Source: a virus. Taken from it: a stretch of DNA of 22,013 nt. The position numbers were made by a program, and so were the translations under genes. Where the stretch lies: IMG/VR virus record IMGVR_UViG_3300020140_000007, positions 1 through 22,013 of that record; one strand, 5' to 3'. This document shows positions 5,121-11,037 of this stretch, piece by piece; the first letter of the stretch is position 1, and each line of letters begins with the position of its first letter. The notes below the pieces were generated by a model. The model did no database searches. It was not told the origin of the DNA and saw only the letters and a program-made list of their open reading frames with translations.

Positions 5121-5411
5121 TCAGGCTTGCTTCTGAGCTGGCAAACGCCTTGTGGGCGTTACCGGATTCGACCGCAACATAACTGCCATGTTCGATGCGA
5201 GCAGGGCGCATGTCATGAACTTGTTACGGTCGCCGACCGCATCCTTGTATCCCTTGTTGTCACGTAGGAGCACTGACGCGTCGTTCTTGTTGCCAGCCCT
5301 ATTAAGGGCCTGCTTCTCGTACTCATTTACGAGTTCCTGCATCTCAAGGTACTGAGCGTAGCAGAGTACTGCCTCTTGTGCATAGTATTGTGGATTGGTT
5401 AGGTCGGGCAT
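5121..5411 (-). CDS. Helical hypothetical protein, 96 aa
   Basis: ATG start at 5411, chosen because AAAGGAGGAAAAC precedes it; the upstream ATG at 5444 would read through this ribosome site. The product MPDLTNPQYYAQEAVLCYAQ... is mostly alpha-helical with a probable amphipathic bundle (YLEMQELVNEYEKQALNRAG; NKFMTCALLASNMAVML). Two Cys are present without a zinc pattern. Function unknown. It ends directly before a hairpin and a new promoter, so it closes its unit. Confidence 0.7.
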   Translation of the reverse strand: MPDLTNPQYYAQEAVLCYAQYLEMQELVNEYEKQALNRAGNKNDASVLLRDNKGYKDAVGDRNKFMTCALLASNMAVMLRSNPVTPTRRLPAQKQA

Positions 5412-5438
5412 GTTTTCCTCCTTTGTAACCATGAAGGC

Positions 5439-5456
5439 CGACATCCTTAGATGTCG
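5439..5456 (-). other. Compact intergenic hairpin
   Basis: CGACATC-TAAG-GATGTCG on the minus strand: 7 perfect pairs and a 4-nt loop, between the stop of 5467-5796 and the ribosome site of 5121-5411. It has the same C(TAAG)G loop as the terminator at 4768-4788 but no T tract. Confidence 0.5.
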
Positions 5457-5466
5457 ACCAACATTG

Positions 5467-5796
5467 CTACATGGTGGAAAGGAAGTCGTGCGTGGGTGTT
5501 AGCACGATCTCATCGAGGCTGTGGTCCGTCACCTCAACGTGTGGAACGAATCCGCTTTCGTCGAGGCCGATGTCCGTCACGTTGCCACTACGCATTTGCT
5601 TGGGGGTATACTTCCTGGCCTTGTGCTCCAGGAGGTCCTGCGCCTGACGTACCCTTGCCAGATGCGGCCGGGCAACCAACCGTCCAGCTCCCACGTTCTT
5701 CAGGGAGGCGCACTTCTTGCCCTTTTGCTGACCGCAGAGCGGACATCCAACGTGGAGTGCCCTGATCTCGCCAGGATTGAGTTGTACCTTACGCAC
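5467..5796 (-). CDS. Phage zinc-finger protein (CPLCG type)
   Basis: 109 aa from GTG at 5796, chosen because GAGGAGAGAAC stands just before it; an in-frame ATG at 5811 lies inside the upstream gene. Residues about 15-50 hold CPLCGQQKGKKC followed by a His (RPHLARVRQAQD), the CxxC...C...H pattern of short phage DNA-binding zinc fingers common in actinophages. The rest has no motif and ends in an acidic stretch. It overlaps the 5789-5977 gene by 8 nt. The gene at 6616-7053 has the same finger. A nucleic-acid or host-factor binding role is inferred from the family. Confidence 0.72.
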   Translation of the reverse strand: MRKVQLNPGEIRALHVGCPLCGQQKGKKCASLKNVGAGRLVARPHLARVRQAQDLLEHKARKYTPKQMRSGNVTDIGLDESGFVPHVEVTDHSLDEIVLTPTHDFLSTM

Positions 5797-5977
5797 GTTC
5801 TCTCCTCGCATGTACTTGTACGATTCCAGTGGGGGATTTGGAAACGCGGACGATCTCGAGCTGATCGCCCACCTGGTACACTGTGCCTGGACCGTCGGTC
5901 AGAACGATCTGTATCTCAAGATCGTTCTCTCCCATGAACGCCCGATGAAGGTGTTCAAGGGCTTGTGTGTACTTCAC
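5789..5977 (-). CDS. Small beta-rich protein, 62 aa
   Basis: GTG start at 5977 with AAAGGAGGTAGT upstream; the longer frame from 6079 only overlaps the preceding gene and is rejected. The product MKYTQALEHLHRAFMGENDL... has a short N-terminal helix and then strands (EIQIVLTDGPGTVYQVGDQL, IVQVHARRERA) that suggest a small beta-barrel such as an SH3-like fold. No family is recognised. The stop TAA overlaps the start of the zinc-finger gene, so the two are probably translated together. Confidence 0.65.
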   Translation of the reverse strand: MKYTQALEHLHRAFMGENDLEIQIVLTDGPGTVYQVGDQLEIVRVSKSPTGIVQVHARRERA

Positions 5978-6027
5978 ACTACCTCCTTTCCATGAACGCA
6001 CACGTCTCCGAACGTGTGCGAACAAAG

Positions 6028-6252
6028 CTAGGAGCTTTCGTCGACTTTTACTACCAGATCTCCGAACGGGCACTTGCATTCACCCGTAGCGCTCCGTTCG
6101 ATGTTACCCTCCGGAAGCTTGATCACATGCAGACCTCGCTGGTAAGGGTTCTTGGTGAAGTACTCGGCGGTCGGGTGGTTCTTGCAGGTGAGCGCGAACA
6201 TGTCTGGTCCAGGCTCTGGAAAACGGAACTCTTTTACAGGCACCAATGGCAT
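6028..6252 (-). CDS. Possible zinc-binding small protein, 74 aa
   Basis: ATG start at 6252 with AAGGAGGTAGCC. It has LTCKNHPTAEYFTKNPYQRG and later ATGECKCPFGDLVV; one Cys and one His followed by a CxC could coordinate a metal ion, which would give a small ribbon. No membrane segment. It is co-directional with its neighbours, about 50 nt from the 5789-5977 start. Function unknown; the zinc idea rests on Cys/His spacing alone. Confidence 0.7.
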   Translation of the reverse strand: MPLVPVKEFRFPEPGPDMFALTCKNHPTAEYFTKNPYQRGLHVIKLPEGNIERSATGECKCPFGDLVVKVDESS

Positions 6253-6310
6253 GGCTACCTCCTTCCACAGCCAACGACGAACCGAGGCTCGCCGATGACT
6301 GAAGCTGGAG

Positions 6311-6616
6311 CTAGAACTTTGGCTCGAACCACTCTCGGATGTCGAGCTTGATCTCGCCTCGCTTGGTGTGAACGACGGTCACCCGAAGTTCACCTTCCTT
6401 GTAGGGTATCGCAACGTACACCTTGCGGCCGAAGTTGTCCTTCTCCTCGGTCCACTGGTTCATCTCGCTTTCCAGCAGCGAGTCGAGGATGGGATCGAAC
6501 GCCTTGTCGTCCGCATCCTCGTCGCTGTAGCAGATGTCGATGTCCTCGAGCACCTTCTGCAGCCAGTTGAGATAACGGTCGTTCAGTTCGAGGTGTGCAC
6601 CCTTACCTGGAAGCAT
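6311..6616 (-). CDS. Acidic hypothetical protein, 101 aa
   Basis: ATG start at 6616 behind AAAGGAGAGTA; the stop of the upstream zinc-finger gene overlaps it as TAATG. The N-terminal half is helical and very acidic (VLEDIDICYSDEDADDKAFD); the second half forms strands (GRKVYVAIPYKEGELRVTVV, GEIKLDIREWFEPKF). An acidic, DNA-mimic-like surface is possible but unproved. No known domain is recognised. It is the second gene of the 7053-6311 pair. Confidence 0.7.
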   Translation of the reverse strand: MLPGKGAHLELNDRYLNWLQKVLEDIDICYSDEDADDKAFDPILDSLLESEMNQWTEEKDNFGRKVYVAIPYKEGELRVTVVHTKRGEIKLDIREWFEPKF

Positions 6617-7053
6617 TACTCTCCTTTTCGTACGCCGTCGACGATGATCGCGGCGATGCTACGATCGATGGCTGACTGGATCGTTCCGATCGACCGGGCA
6701 AAGTTGATTGCCCAGAGAACCGTCTGGATCCGCTCTTCCCGTGATCCGGACAAGGTCGTAGCCCAATCGGCGAGGATGTTCTCCTTGCCATGGTCTACTG
6801 CTGGCTCCGATGGTCCAAAGCTGTCATCCTCCTGGTGTACTCGGTTGTCGCCGTTCTTGACCAACCCACCAGTGGAATCCTTGCTCCACACGCTGCCACC
6901 GCTGGCGTCGTTGAAACTCTTCCACAGTTCCTTGCGGGCCTTGTGCGACTGTGCAGGTGGGTACCTGCGGCGGCCTGTACCATCAGCCACCTCACACCTG
7001 TTACCAACCGCAGCACCACATGCGGGGCACACAACCGTTAGGTACTTATGCAT
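6616..7053 (-). CDS. Phage zinc-finger protein (CPACG type)
   Basis: 145 aa, ATG start at 7053 after GGAGGGTGA. The N terminus YLTVVCPACGAAVGNRC plus SHKARKELW gives CxxCGxxxGxxC...H, the same finger as in the 5467-5796 protein. The remainder (about residues 45-145) has a Gly/Ser/Asp-rich linker and a helical C terminus (TIQSAIDRSIAAIIVDG). It overlaps the next gene by 2 nt. Such fingers usually bind nucleic acid or host proteins in actinophages, but the target is unknown. Confidence 0.72.
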   Translation of the reverse strand: MHKYLTVVCPACGAAVGNRCEVADGTGRRRYPPAQSHKARKELWKSFNDASGGSVWSKDSTGGLVKNGDNRVHQEDDSFGPSEPAVDHGKENILADWATTLSGSREERIQTVLWAINFARSIGTIQSAIDRSIAAIIVDGVRKGE

Positions 7054-7076
7054 TCACCCTCCACTGTCAAACGGGT

Positions 7077-7100
7077 CCCTGTCTCATCATTCCCACAGGG
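7077..7100 (-). other. Short intergenic hairpin including a CCCACAGGG motif
   Basis: CCCTGT (7077-7082) pairs with ACAGGG (7095-7100). A longer-range AACGGGTC/GACCCGTT pair surrounds it (about 7070-7145). It lies in the gap before the 6616-7053 gene. Confidence 0.4.
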
Positions 7101-7156
7101 GCTTTCCGTCCGTGAGCAACGGCGCTACTTCGATGCTGACCCGTTGCTTCCCTGTT

Positions 7157-7636
7157 TCAGTACGAAACTCCTTGTGCAGTCAAAGCCTTGATGGCGGCTT
7201 CTGTGTTACGGAGCTCTTCCGTAAGGAACGCCTCGTCCTCTTGGCTCCAGCTCGGGTGACCGTTGTACTTGCTGGTAAGGTCGAGATGAAGTCGTTGCTT
7301 GTAGGAACGAAGAGCGAACCAGACAGTCTTTCCATGGTTCTCGTTCAGCGTTACAGCGCCGACTTCTAACCCGTCGAGAGCTGCAATCTCCCAGCCGCTG
7401 ACAGTATAGAGGCGAATACCTAGATTCCAGCCGTCGTCCACCCAGCCTTCGAAGGCCTCACCGTCCTCGTTAATTCCGCGAACCCAGTGGATTTCCTCCT
7501 CTTCGCCCATCTCGAACATCCGAGTCATGGTATCGAAGAGTGCCTTCTCGTCGTATCCCAAAGTGCGGATATCGCTGAGTGTAGCGTCATCGATTTCCAC
7601 CTTGTACTTACGGGCGACCTTTATAGTTGTAGGCAC
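7157..7636 (-). CDS. Hypothetical protein, 159 aa
   Basis: GTG start at 7636 with AAAGGAGG 10 nt upstream. The product begins MPTTIKVARKYKVEID and has an acidic helix (MTRMFEMGEEEEIHWVRG), a Gly/Trp-rich beta middle (FEGWVDDGWNLGIRLYTV) and a C-terminal helical part (SWSQEDEAFLTEELRNTEAA). No catalytic motif or membrane segment is seen. The family is not recognised. It is followed by a 100-nt gap with hairpins and preceded by the 46-aa gene at 7712-7852. Confidence 0.7.
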   Translation of the reverse strand: MPTTIKVARKYKVEIDDATLSDIRTLGYDEKALFDTMTRMFEMGEEEEIHWVRGINEDGEAFEGWVDDGWNLGIRLYTVSGWEIAALDGLEVGAVTLNENHGKTVWFALRSYKQRLHLDLTSKYNGHPSWSQEDEAFLTEELRNTEAAIKALTAQGVSY

Positions 7637-7711
7637 GATGAATGCCTCCTTTCGAAGATTGGCTGCTTCGATGCTACGGCCTTGTTTCAGCCGACCAACC
7701 CTTTCCCTTTG

Positions 7712-7852
7712 TTACTCCGGCAGCGGTGGACAAGTCCAGTCGCCGTCGAAGAGCACATCCAAGGCCTCTCGATGCGCCTCAACCCACTCAGCGGTCACGA
7801 TGGCCTTGAAGTGCCAATCTCCGTTGATCCTGACAAACAGTCCGTAGACCAT
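7712..7852 (-). CDS. Small protein, 46 aa
   Basis: ATG start at 7852 with AAGGGAGACTGAT upstream, one base after the stop of the 7854-8075 gene. The product begins MVYGLFVRINGDWHFKAIVT and ends in DWTCPPLPE. It has two strands and one helix (AEWVEAHREALDVLF) and looks like a compact folded protein rather than chance coding. The tight spacing and ribosome site make it a real gene despite its size. Function unknown. Confidence 0.68.
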   Translation of the reverse strand: MVYGLFVRINGDWHFKAIVTAEWVEAHREALDVLFDGDWTCPPLPE

Positions 7853-7853
7853 A

Positions 7854-8075
7854 TCAGTCTCCCTTCGGAGCTTCTACCCGCCAGAGAACGTCGTCTCCCG
7901 CGTCACCGCTTTCGCCGAACTTGAAGTAAGCCGCCTCACCATCGGATGGCCAGACGATTAGATCGAAGTCCGAGTGTAGCGAGATCTCCACCTTGACGAT
8001 GTCTCCCTCGCGTTCGGTGTCGAGACCTGCGATCTCCTGCAGGTAGTCGACGATGTCTTGCTTGTGTTCGGACAT
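7854..8075 (-). CDS. Acidic small protein, 73 aa
   Basis: ATG start at 8075 with GAAGGGAAC 6-10 nt upstream. The N terminus is a helix (EHKQDIVDYLQEIAGLDTE) followed by strands (IVKVEISLHSDFDLIVWP, AAYFKFGE), and the protein ends LWRVEAPKGD. It is acidic overall. No family is recognised. It is followed directly by the 46-aa gene, so the two form a translational pair. Confidence 0.7.
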   Translation of the reverse strand: MSEHKQDIVDYLQEIAGLDTEREGDIVKVEISLHSDFDLIVWPSDGEAAYFKFGESGDAGDDVLWRVEAPKGD

Positions 8076-8168
8076 TCAGTTGTTCCCTTCGGAGTGATGG
8101 ACTCGTCGGCGTAGGCATTACCTACGGACAACGTTCGTCTCCCGACAATCGCTGTTTCGTCCTTGTTC

Positions 8169-8342
8169 TTACTCTCCTACCTCCGGAAAGTAGCCCTCGA
8201 TGGGTTCGGTGTTACGCTCCTGCTCTCCCCAGAAGTCGCAATCGATCTTATGAAGGCGCTCCGTTAGCTCCTTCATCTTTGGGAGCTCCCTCGGGTCGTA
8301 CACTACCAGGTAGCGACTCCCTTTGTTACCCTTGTTGATCAT
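8169..8342 (-). CDS. Small protein, 57 aa
   Basis: ATG start at 8342; upstream GAAAGG is a modest ribosome site 8 nt away. The product MINKGNKGSRYLVVYDPREL continues with a charged helix (PKMKELTERLHKIDCDFWGE) and ends FPEVGE, giving a beta-alpha pattern. It lies between the 7854-8075 and 8447-8722 genes in the same direction and fills a gap that would otherwise be empty. A paired-hairpin module (8363-8435) lies directly upstream. Function unknown. Confidence 0.65.
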   Translation of the reverse strand: MINKGNKGSRYLVVYDPRELPKMKELTERLHKIDCDFWGEQERNTEPIEGYFPEVGE

Positions 8343-8362
8343 GTTACCGGCCTTTCTATCTC

Positions 8363-8435
8363 AACGGTCAACTGATGATTCTGACCGTTTAGGGCCGAAC
8401 GTTTAGGACCTGGATAACTCATCCCTAGCGAGTTA
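8363..8435 (-). promoter_or_regulatory. Two-hairpin intergenic module (third, weaker copy)
   Basis: AACGGTCA/TGACCGTT (8363-8370, 8382-8389) around ACTGATGATTC, and TAACTC/GAGTTA (8415-8420, 8430-8435) around ATCCCTAGC. The loops resemble those of the modules at 8754 and 9054, but the order of the two hairpins is reversed. GTTTAGG occurs twice between them. Confidence 0.45.
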
Positions 8436-8446
8436 CCGTTGATCTT

Positions 8447-8722
8447 TTACGAAATGTTCCGCCGATCCAGCTTGGCGAGGTTGTTGGCACTTGCTCCTTG
8501 GCGGATGTGCCAATCTACCGTGTTGTCGAAGTCGCACGGATTGATCTTGTAGAACTGTGCGGCCATCTGCAACACTCTGTCGCGATGACGATCGACCGCT
8601 TTCTTCATGGCAGTCTTTTTGCCAGATGGATCCAACGGTAGGTCCGCCACATCCAAAGGCGCAACGATGACAGCGATGAGTGCCGCCATCCCCTCTGGAT
8701 GGTACTGCTTTGGAATTTTCAT
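8447..8722 (-). CDS. Hypothetical protein, 91 aa
   Basis: ATG start at 8722 with CTGGAG 6 nt upstream. The product MKIPKQYHPEGMAALIAVIV... has a hydrophobic helix (residues 12-26, not long or apolar enough for a certain membrane span) and a basic middle (KKTAMKKAVDRHRDRVLQMA), then an N/D-rich tail. No known domain is recognised. It is flanked on both sides by two-hairpin modules. Confidence 0.68.
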   Translation of the reverse strand: MKIPKQYHPEGMAALIAVIVAPLDVADLPLDPSGKKTAMKKAVDRHRDRVLQMAAQFYKINPCDFDNTVDWHIRQGASANNLAKLDRRNIS

Positions 8723-8753
8723 TCGTTACTCCAGTGTGATGGATTGGAGTGGC

Positions 8754-8815
8754 TCGAACGAACCCCGTGATCGTTCGAACTGGAAATGTAGGAGAGCTGA
8801 TGAGACTCTCCTACA
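8754..8815 (-). promoter_or_regulatory. Two-hairpin intergenic module
   Basis: On the minus strand, TGTAGGAGAG/CTCTCCTACA (10 bp, loop TCTCATCAG), 8 nt, then TCGAACGA/TCGTTCGA (8 bp, loop TCACGGGGT). It lies between the stop at 8825 and the start at 8722. TTTCC after the first hairpin suggests termination or 3'-end formation. The loops match the module at 9054-9110; the stems do not. Confidence 0.6.
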
Positions 8816-8824
8816 CCTCTACGT

Positions 8825-9040
8825 TTACATGTACGCTAGGAAGTTACCATCGTCATCGACGATGGTACCAGAGAACTCGTGCTCTCCTTCTCCTCCTGTG
8901 CAGTACAAATTGCCATCGTCCAACTTCCAGTACGCTCCGTCCTTGAAGAAAACGAACGGCGCAGCATCAGCAGCTGGATTGGACTCGGCGGAGATTACCG
9001 CCGAGGTGTGCGTGTTGCATCGAATCTGAAACTTAAACAA
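8825..9040 (-). CDS. Small beta-rich acidic protein, 71 aa
   Basis: TTG start at 9040 with a very strong AGGAGGTAAGACC. The product begins MFKFQIRCNTHTSAV and has repeated beta hairpins (FVFFKDGAYWKLDDGNLYCT, FSGTIVDDDGNFLAYM) with two Cys. A secreted or disulphide protein is unlikely because no signal peptide is present. Function unknown. The two-hairpin module directly before the ribosome site (9054-9078 hairpin) could control its translation. Confidence 0.7.
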   Translation of the reverse strand: MFKFQIRCNTHTSAVISAESNPAADAAPFVFFKDGAYWKLDDGNLYCTGGEGEHEFSGTIVDDDGNFLAYM

Positions 9041-9053
9041 GGTCTTACCTCCT

Positions 9054-9110
9054 CTCAGTAGACCCCGCGACTACTGAGCGAAGATGATAGGCTGATGTGG
9101 CCTATCATCT
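9054..9110 (-). promoter_or_regulatory. Two-hairpin intergenic module next to a ribosome site
   Basis: On the minus strand, AGATGATAGGC/GCCTATCATCT (11 bp, loop CACATCA), 3 nt, then CTCAGTAG/CTACTGAG (8 bp, loop TCGCGGGGT), directly followed by AGGAGG and the TTG start at 9040. It lies after the stop of the 9122-9451 gene. Both stems are perfect. Confidence 0.6.
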
Positions 9111-9121
9111 CCTACGCCTGT

Positions 9122-9451
9122 TTAGAACTCTCTCGTCCAATCCTCTTGCTCTTGTCCTGTTCTGTCACTATAAACGGCTTTGACAAAATCCAAGCCGTAG
9201 AATCGTGACGAGCCAGGACTTTGAGCAATGATCCTCTGGTTCAGAGTTCCTTGATTAGATACAGGTCGCTTACCAAGCTTCTGACCTGCCTTACATCCAA
9301 TACCAGGACTCATCAGCGATCGGATCCGATCTTCGATTCGGCTAGATTCTGAGTCAGTCTGTCCGTTTCGAAGTCTAGCCTCTCGTTCAGCCATTAGCTG
9401 CTCGAGTTCGACTAGGCGGAGCTCTCGCTCCTTGTACAGGTAGTTACGCAT
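9122..9451 (-). CDS. Coiled-coil hypothetical protein, 109 aa
   Basis: ATG start at 9451 with ACAGGAGTAAC. Residues 1-45 form a charged coiled coil (KERELRLVELEQLMAEREAR); the remainder is a basic, Gln/Gly-rich region (GCKAGQKLGKRPVSNQGTLN) ending in EDWTREF. The N-terminal part could dimerise the protein. No enzyme motif is present. It is the first gene after the promoter at 9515-9544, with a 60-nt AT-rich leader. Confidence 0.68.
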   Translation of the reverse strand: MRNYLYKERELRLVELEQLMAEREARLRNGQTDSESSRIEDRIRSLMSPGIGCKAGQKLGKRPVSNQGTLNQRIIAQSPGSSRFYGLDFVKAVYSDRTGQEQEDWTREF

Positions 9452-9514
9452 GTTACTCCTGTCTCTGTGTGGTGCTATTTAGTTGATAGGTGTTGATGTT
9501 TTGTTGCTAATTCT

Positions 9515-9544
9515 ATTATATAGTGAGGCTACAACGGAACACAA
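9515..9544 (-). promoter_or_regulatory. Leftward sigma70-type promoter
   Basis: -35 TTGTGT (9544-9539), an 18-nt spacer and TATAAT (9520-9515). GACCCTTG before the -35 matches the upstream part of the other family members, and TTGTAG also occurs inside the spacer. It drives the 9122-9451 gene. Confidence 0.65.
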
Positions 9545-9603
9545 GGGTCTTTTTAGGTGCTCTTTCAAGATCTTTTGCCGGGTTATTGGTAAGGTAAAGA
9601 CCC
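9545..9603 (-). terminator. Inverted repeat overlapping the promoter upstream edge
   Basis: GGGTCTTT (9545-9552) and AAAGACCC (9596-9603) pair perfectly over 8 bp, 43 nt apart. As at 885 and 5084, the 3' arm abuts the next -35 element, after the stop of the 9620-9895 gene. Confidence 0.4.
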
Positions 9604-9619
9604 ACAGGGCGAGTTTCCC

Positions 9620-9895
9620 TTAATCCCACCAGTGGTCGTGTTTCTTCCCTAAAGACGGGCAAGAGAGGGCGGCGCAACGTTCGGCGCGGCTCTCGTAACA
9701 CTGGAAATTGAGTAGCCCCCGAGTCATGTCACGACTACATTGAAACCTGACAAACTTACGAGCTGCCCTAGCTTTCGTGAATAGCATAGACCTGAATGAC
9801 AGCATCTCGGATCTTGTTTCGTACTCGACACGGACTATACGTCCGTCGAGCCATTGTTCCCATAACATCTTCGAATGCTTAAGCGGTGGCTCCAC
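9620..9895 (-). CDS. Paralogue of the following protein, 91 aa
   Basis: GTG start at 9895 with GAGG 10 nt upstream; ATG at residue 10 is an alternative start. It shares its layout with the 9901-10326 protein: W, then F/L at fixed spacing, a basic helix (LFTKARAARKFVRFQCSRD) and a strand ending FQCYESRAERCAAL, compared with FQYFKSTEERDAKW. It is Arg- and Cys-rich and probably binds nucleic acid or metal. The two neighbouring genes are likely a tandem duplication. Function unknown. Confidence 0.62.
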   Translation of the reverse strand: MEPPLKHSKMLWEQWLDGRIVRVEYETRSEMLSFRSMLFTKARAARKFVRFQCSRDMTRGLLNFQCYESRAERCAALSCPSLGKKHDHWWD

Positions 9896-9900
9896 TGATC

Positions 9901-10326
9901 TTAGTCCTCAGGTCCTTTGTCGCCATATCCGTCATCGTACTCTACAGCCCACTTAGCATCTCGTTCTTCGGTAGACTTGAAGTACTGAAATCCGATACGT
10001 CCTCCAAGACCCTTCGTTTCCGTTTTCAGGATAAGACCCGAAGACCTGGCTCGGTTGTGCAACCTCTGCTGTAACGCACTGAGCGTGATCCCGAATTCCG
10101 TTGGTTCGGCATCGTGATATTCGCCGTTAGTCCAGAGTAGCCACGGGTATTTCATGGTCTGACCTGATTTGGAAGGAAGTTGGTTATCTATCTTACTATC
10201 TACCTTGCTAGGTAGATAGGTAGGTAGGTGGGTAGATGGATGGGTAGGTAGATAGCCAGTAGTTGCCTCCTTACCAAAAACCTTCTCAAGATCAGCGTCA
10301 GTGACGGGGTCAAATGATCTAGACAC
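9901..10326 (-). CDS. Hypothetical protein with tetrapeptide repeats, 141 aa
   Basis: GTG start at 10326 with AAAGGG 6 nt upstream. Residues 24-50 are a low-complexity stretch (YLPTHPSTHLPTYLPSKVDS) coded by an imperfect tetranucleotide repeat; the 12-nt period makes a four-residue repeat. Residues 58-130 are a folded domain (YPWLLWTNGEYHDAEPTEFG) similar to the 9620-9895 protein, ending in an acidic tail. The repeat length could change by whole 4-nt units and would then shift the frame. Promoter at 10377-10407. Confidence 0.68.
   Translation of the reverse strand: MSRSFDPVTDADLEKVFGKEATTGYLPTHPSTHLPTYLPSKVDSKIDNQLPSKSGQTMKYPWLLWTNGEYHDAEPTEFGITLSALQQRLHNRARSSGLILKTETKGLGGRIGFQYFKSTEERDAKWAVEYDDGYGDKGPED
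10183..10255. repeat. Tetranucleotide repeat (GTAG/GATA class) inside a gene
   Basis: About 70 bp of imperfect TATC/TACC on one strand and GATA/GGTA on the other, including the dyad CTATCTACC-TTGCTA-GGTAGATAG. Related units occur outside the gene at 10362-10378 and 10494-10509. Type: short tandem repeat. Confidence 0.75.
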
Positions 10327-10376
10327 AGTATACCCTTTCTGGGTAGCTATCTAACTAGCTTGTTATCTATCTACCT

Positions 10377-10407
10377 ATTATACTGTGACTACATTACTCG
10401 ACTACAA
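10377..10407 (-). promoter_or_regulatory. Leftward sigma70-type promoter (TTGTAGTC family)
   Basis: -35 TTGTAG (10407-10402), a 19-nt spacer and TATAAT (10382-10377), with TGTAGTC present twice. It drives the 9901-10326 gene; the leader contains GATA repeats. Confidence 0.75.
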
Positions 10408-10871
10408 TGGGGCGCTTTTCTATACTAAACGTCTATAAACCCGGTTTCCGAACGAGTGCTTTTTGTGAAAAATCCATCGGACCTGTCCCAGGCTATCTAT
10501 CTATCTATCCTCTGTGTATATAGAAACATAATACTACCTGTATATATACTACTATATAAGTGAGGGATAGGGGATTGGAGTCGGGAATTAGTATCATATT
10601 ATACTGTACACGAAGGGCTTGTGGGTTTATAGAGAAAATTTTGTTACTATCTACCCAGCTAGTTAGATAGTTACGTGGATAGTTAACTTCCGTACCCCTG
10701 TCACCGGGGCGCACTCGCCCTATTTCATCCCGTTTTACCCGTCTCGCAAATCCCTCCCGACGCCCCGTGGGATTCCTGTGTAGTTCGATCAGGGGGTCCG
10801 TACCCTAAATGCGGAATGCCCGAGAGGCCGAGTGAAGCAGAATTTTTCCTGGACCTGTATCGTCCTCCCGC

Positions 10872-10895
10872 AGGATCTTGAATCGACAAGATCCT
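10872..10895. repeat. 9-bp inverted repeat
   Basis: AGGATCTTG/CAAGATCCT with a 6-nt loop (AATCGA). No U tract on either strand, so an operator-like site is as likely as a terminator. Confidence 0.45.
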
Positions 10896-10928
10896 CTTCA
10901 ACACAGACGGGTGCCCTCCTGGTTCTAG

Positions 10929-10956
10929 CGGATAAAACAGTATAAATCCGGACATA
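10929..10956. repeat. 28-nt inverted copy of the decamer array
   Basis: The reverse complement of these 28 bases is identical to 11849-11876. It is the only clear array segment on the left side of the 11038-11418 gene. Confidence 0.8.
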
Positions 10957-10982
10957 GCTGGTTCTAACCGTACGATGATCAA

Positions 10983-11016
10983 GATCATGAGTAGGTTGGT
11001 TAGACGAACCTTCGGA
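10983..11016. repeat. Left arm of the inverted repeat around the 11038 gene
   Basis: 34 bases matching the reverse complement of 11389-11422 at 32 positions. It would encode MSRLVRRTFGTY and a stop rightward, an inverted copy of the start of the flanked gene. Confidence 0.75.
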
Positions 11017-11037
11017 ACTTACTAGTTAGTTCGGAAC

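Larger units (their letters stand above)
10408..11037. other. Non-coding AT-rich region with repeats
   Basis: 630 nt without a convincing gene. Contents: CTAT repeats (10494-10509), an AT-rich TATA-like stretch (10515-10605), a perfect hairpin AGGATCTTG-AATCGA-CAAGATCCT (10872-10895), an inverted copy of part of the decamer array (10929-10956), an inverted copy of the 5' end of the 11038-11418 gene (10983-11016), and a 13-bp direct repeat TTCGGAACTTACT (11011-11023, 11030-11042). Minus-strand frames at 10505-10714 and 10725-10988 lack ribosome sites and ordinary protein composition. Confidence 0.6.

Noticed and set aside
6368-7369. Long plus-strand frame of 333 aa opposite several leftward genes
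   Set aside because: It lies antisense to genes with good ribosome sites (6311-6616, 6616-7053, 7157-7636) and has no ribosome site itself.
10505-10714. Minus-strand frame of 69 aa
   Set aside because: It passes through tetranucleotide and TATA-rich sequence and has no start signal.
10725-10988. Minus-strand frame of 87 aa
   Set aside because: No ribosome site, and it includes the hairpin at 10872-10895 and an array copy; the composition looks non-coding.
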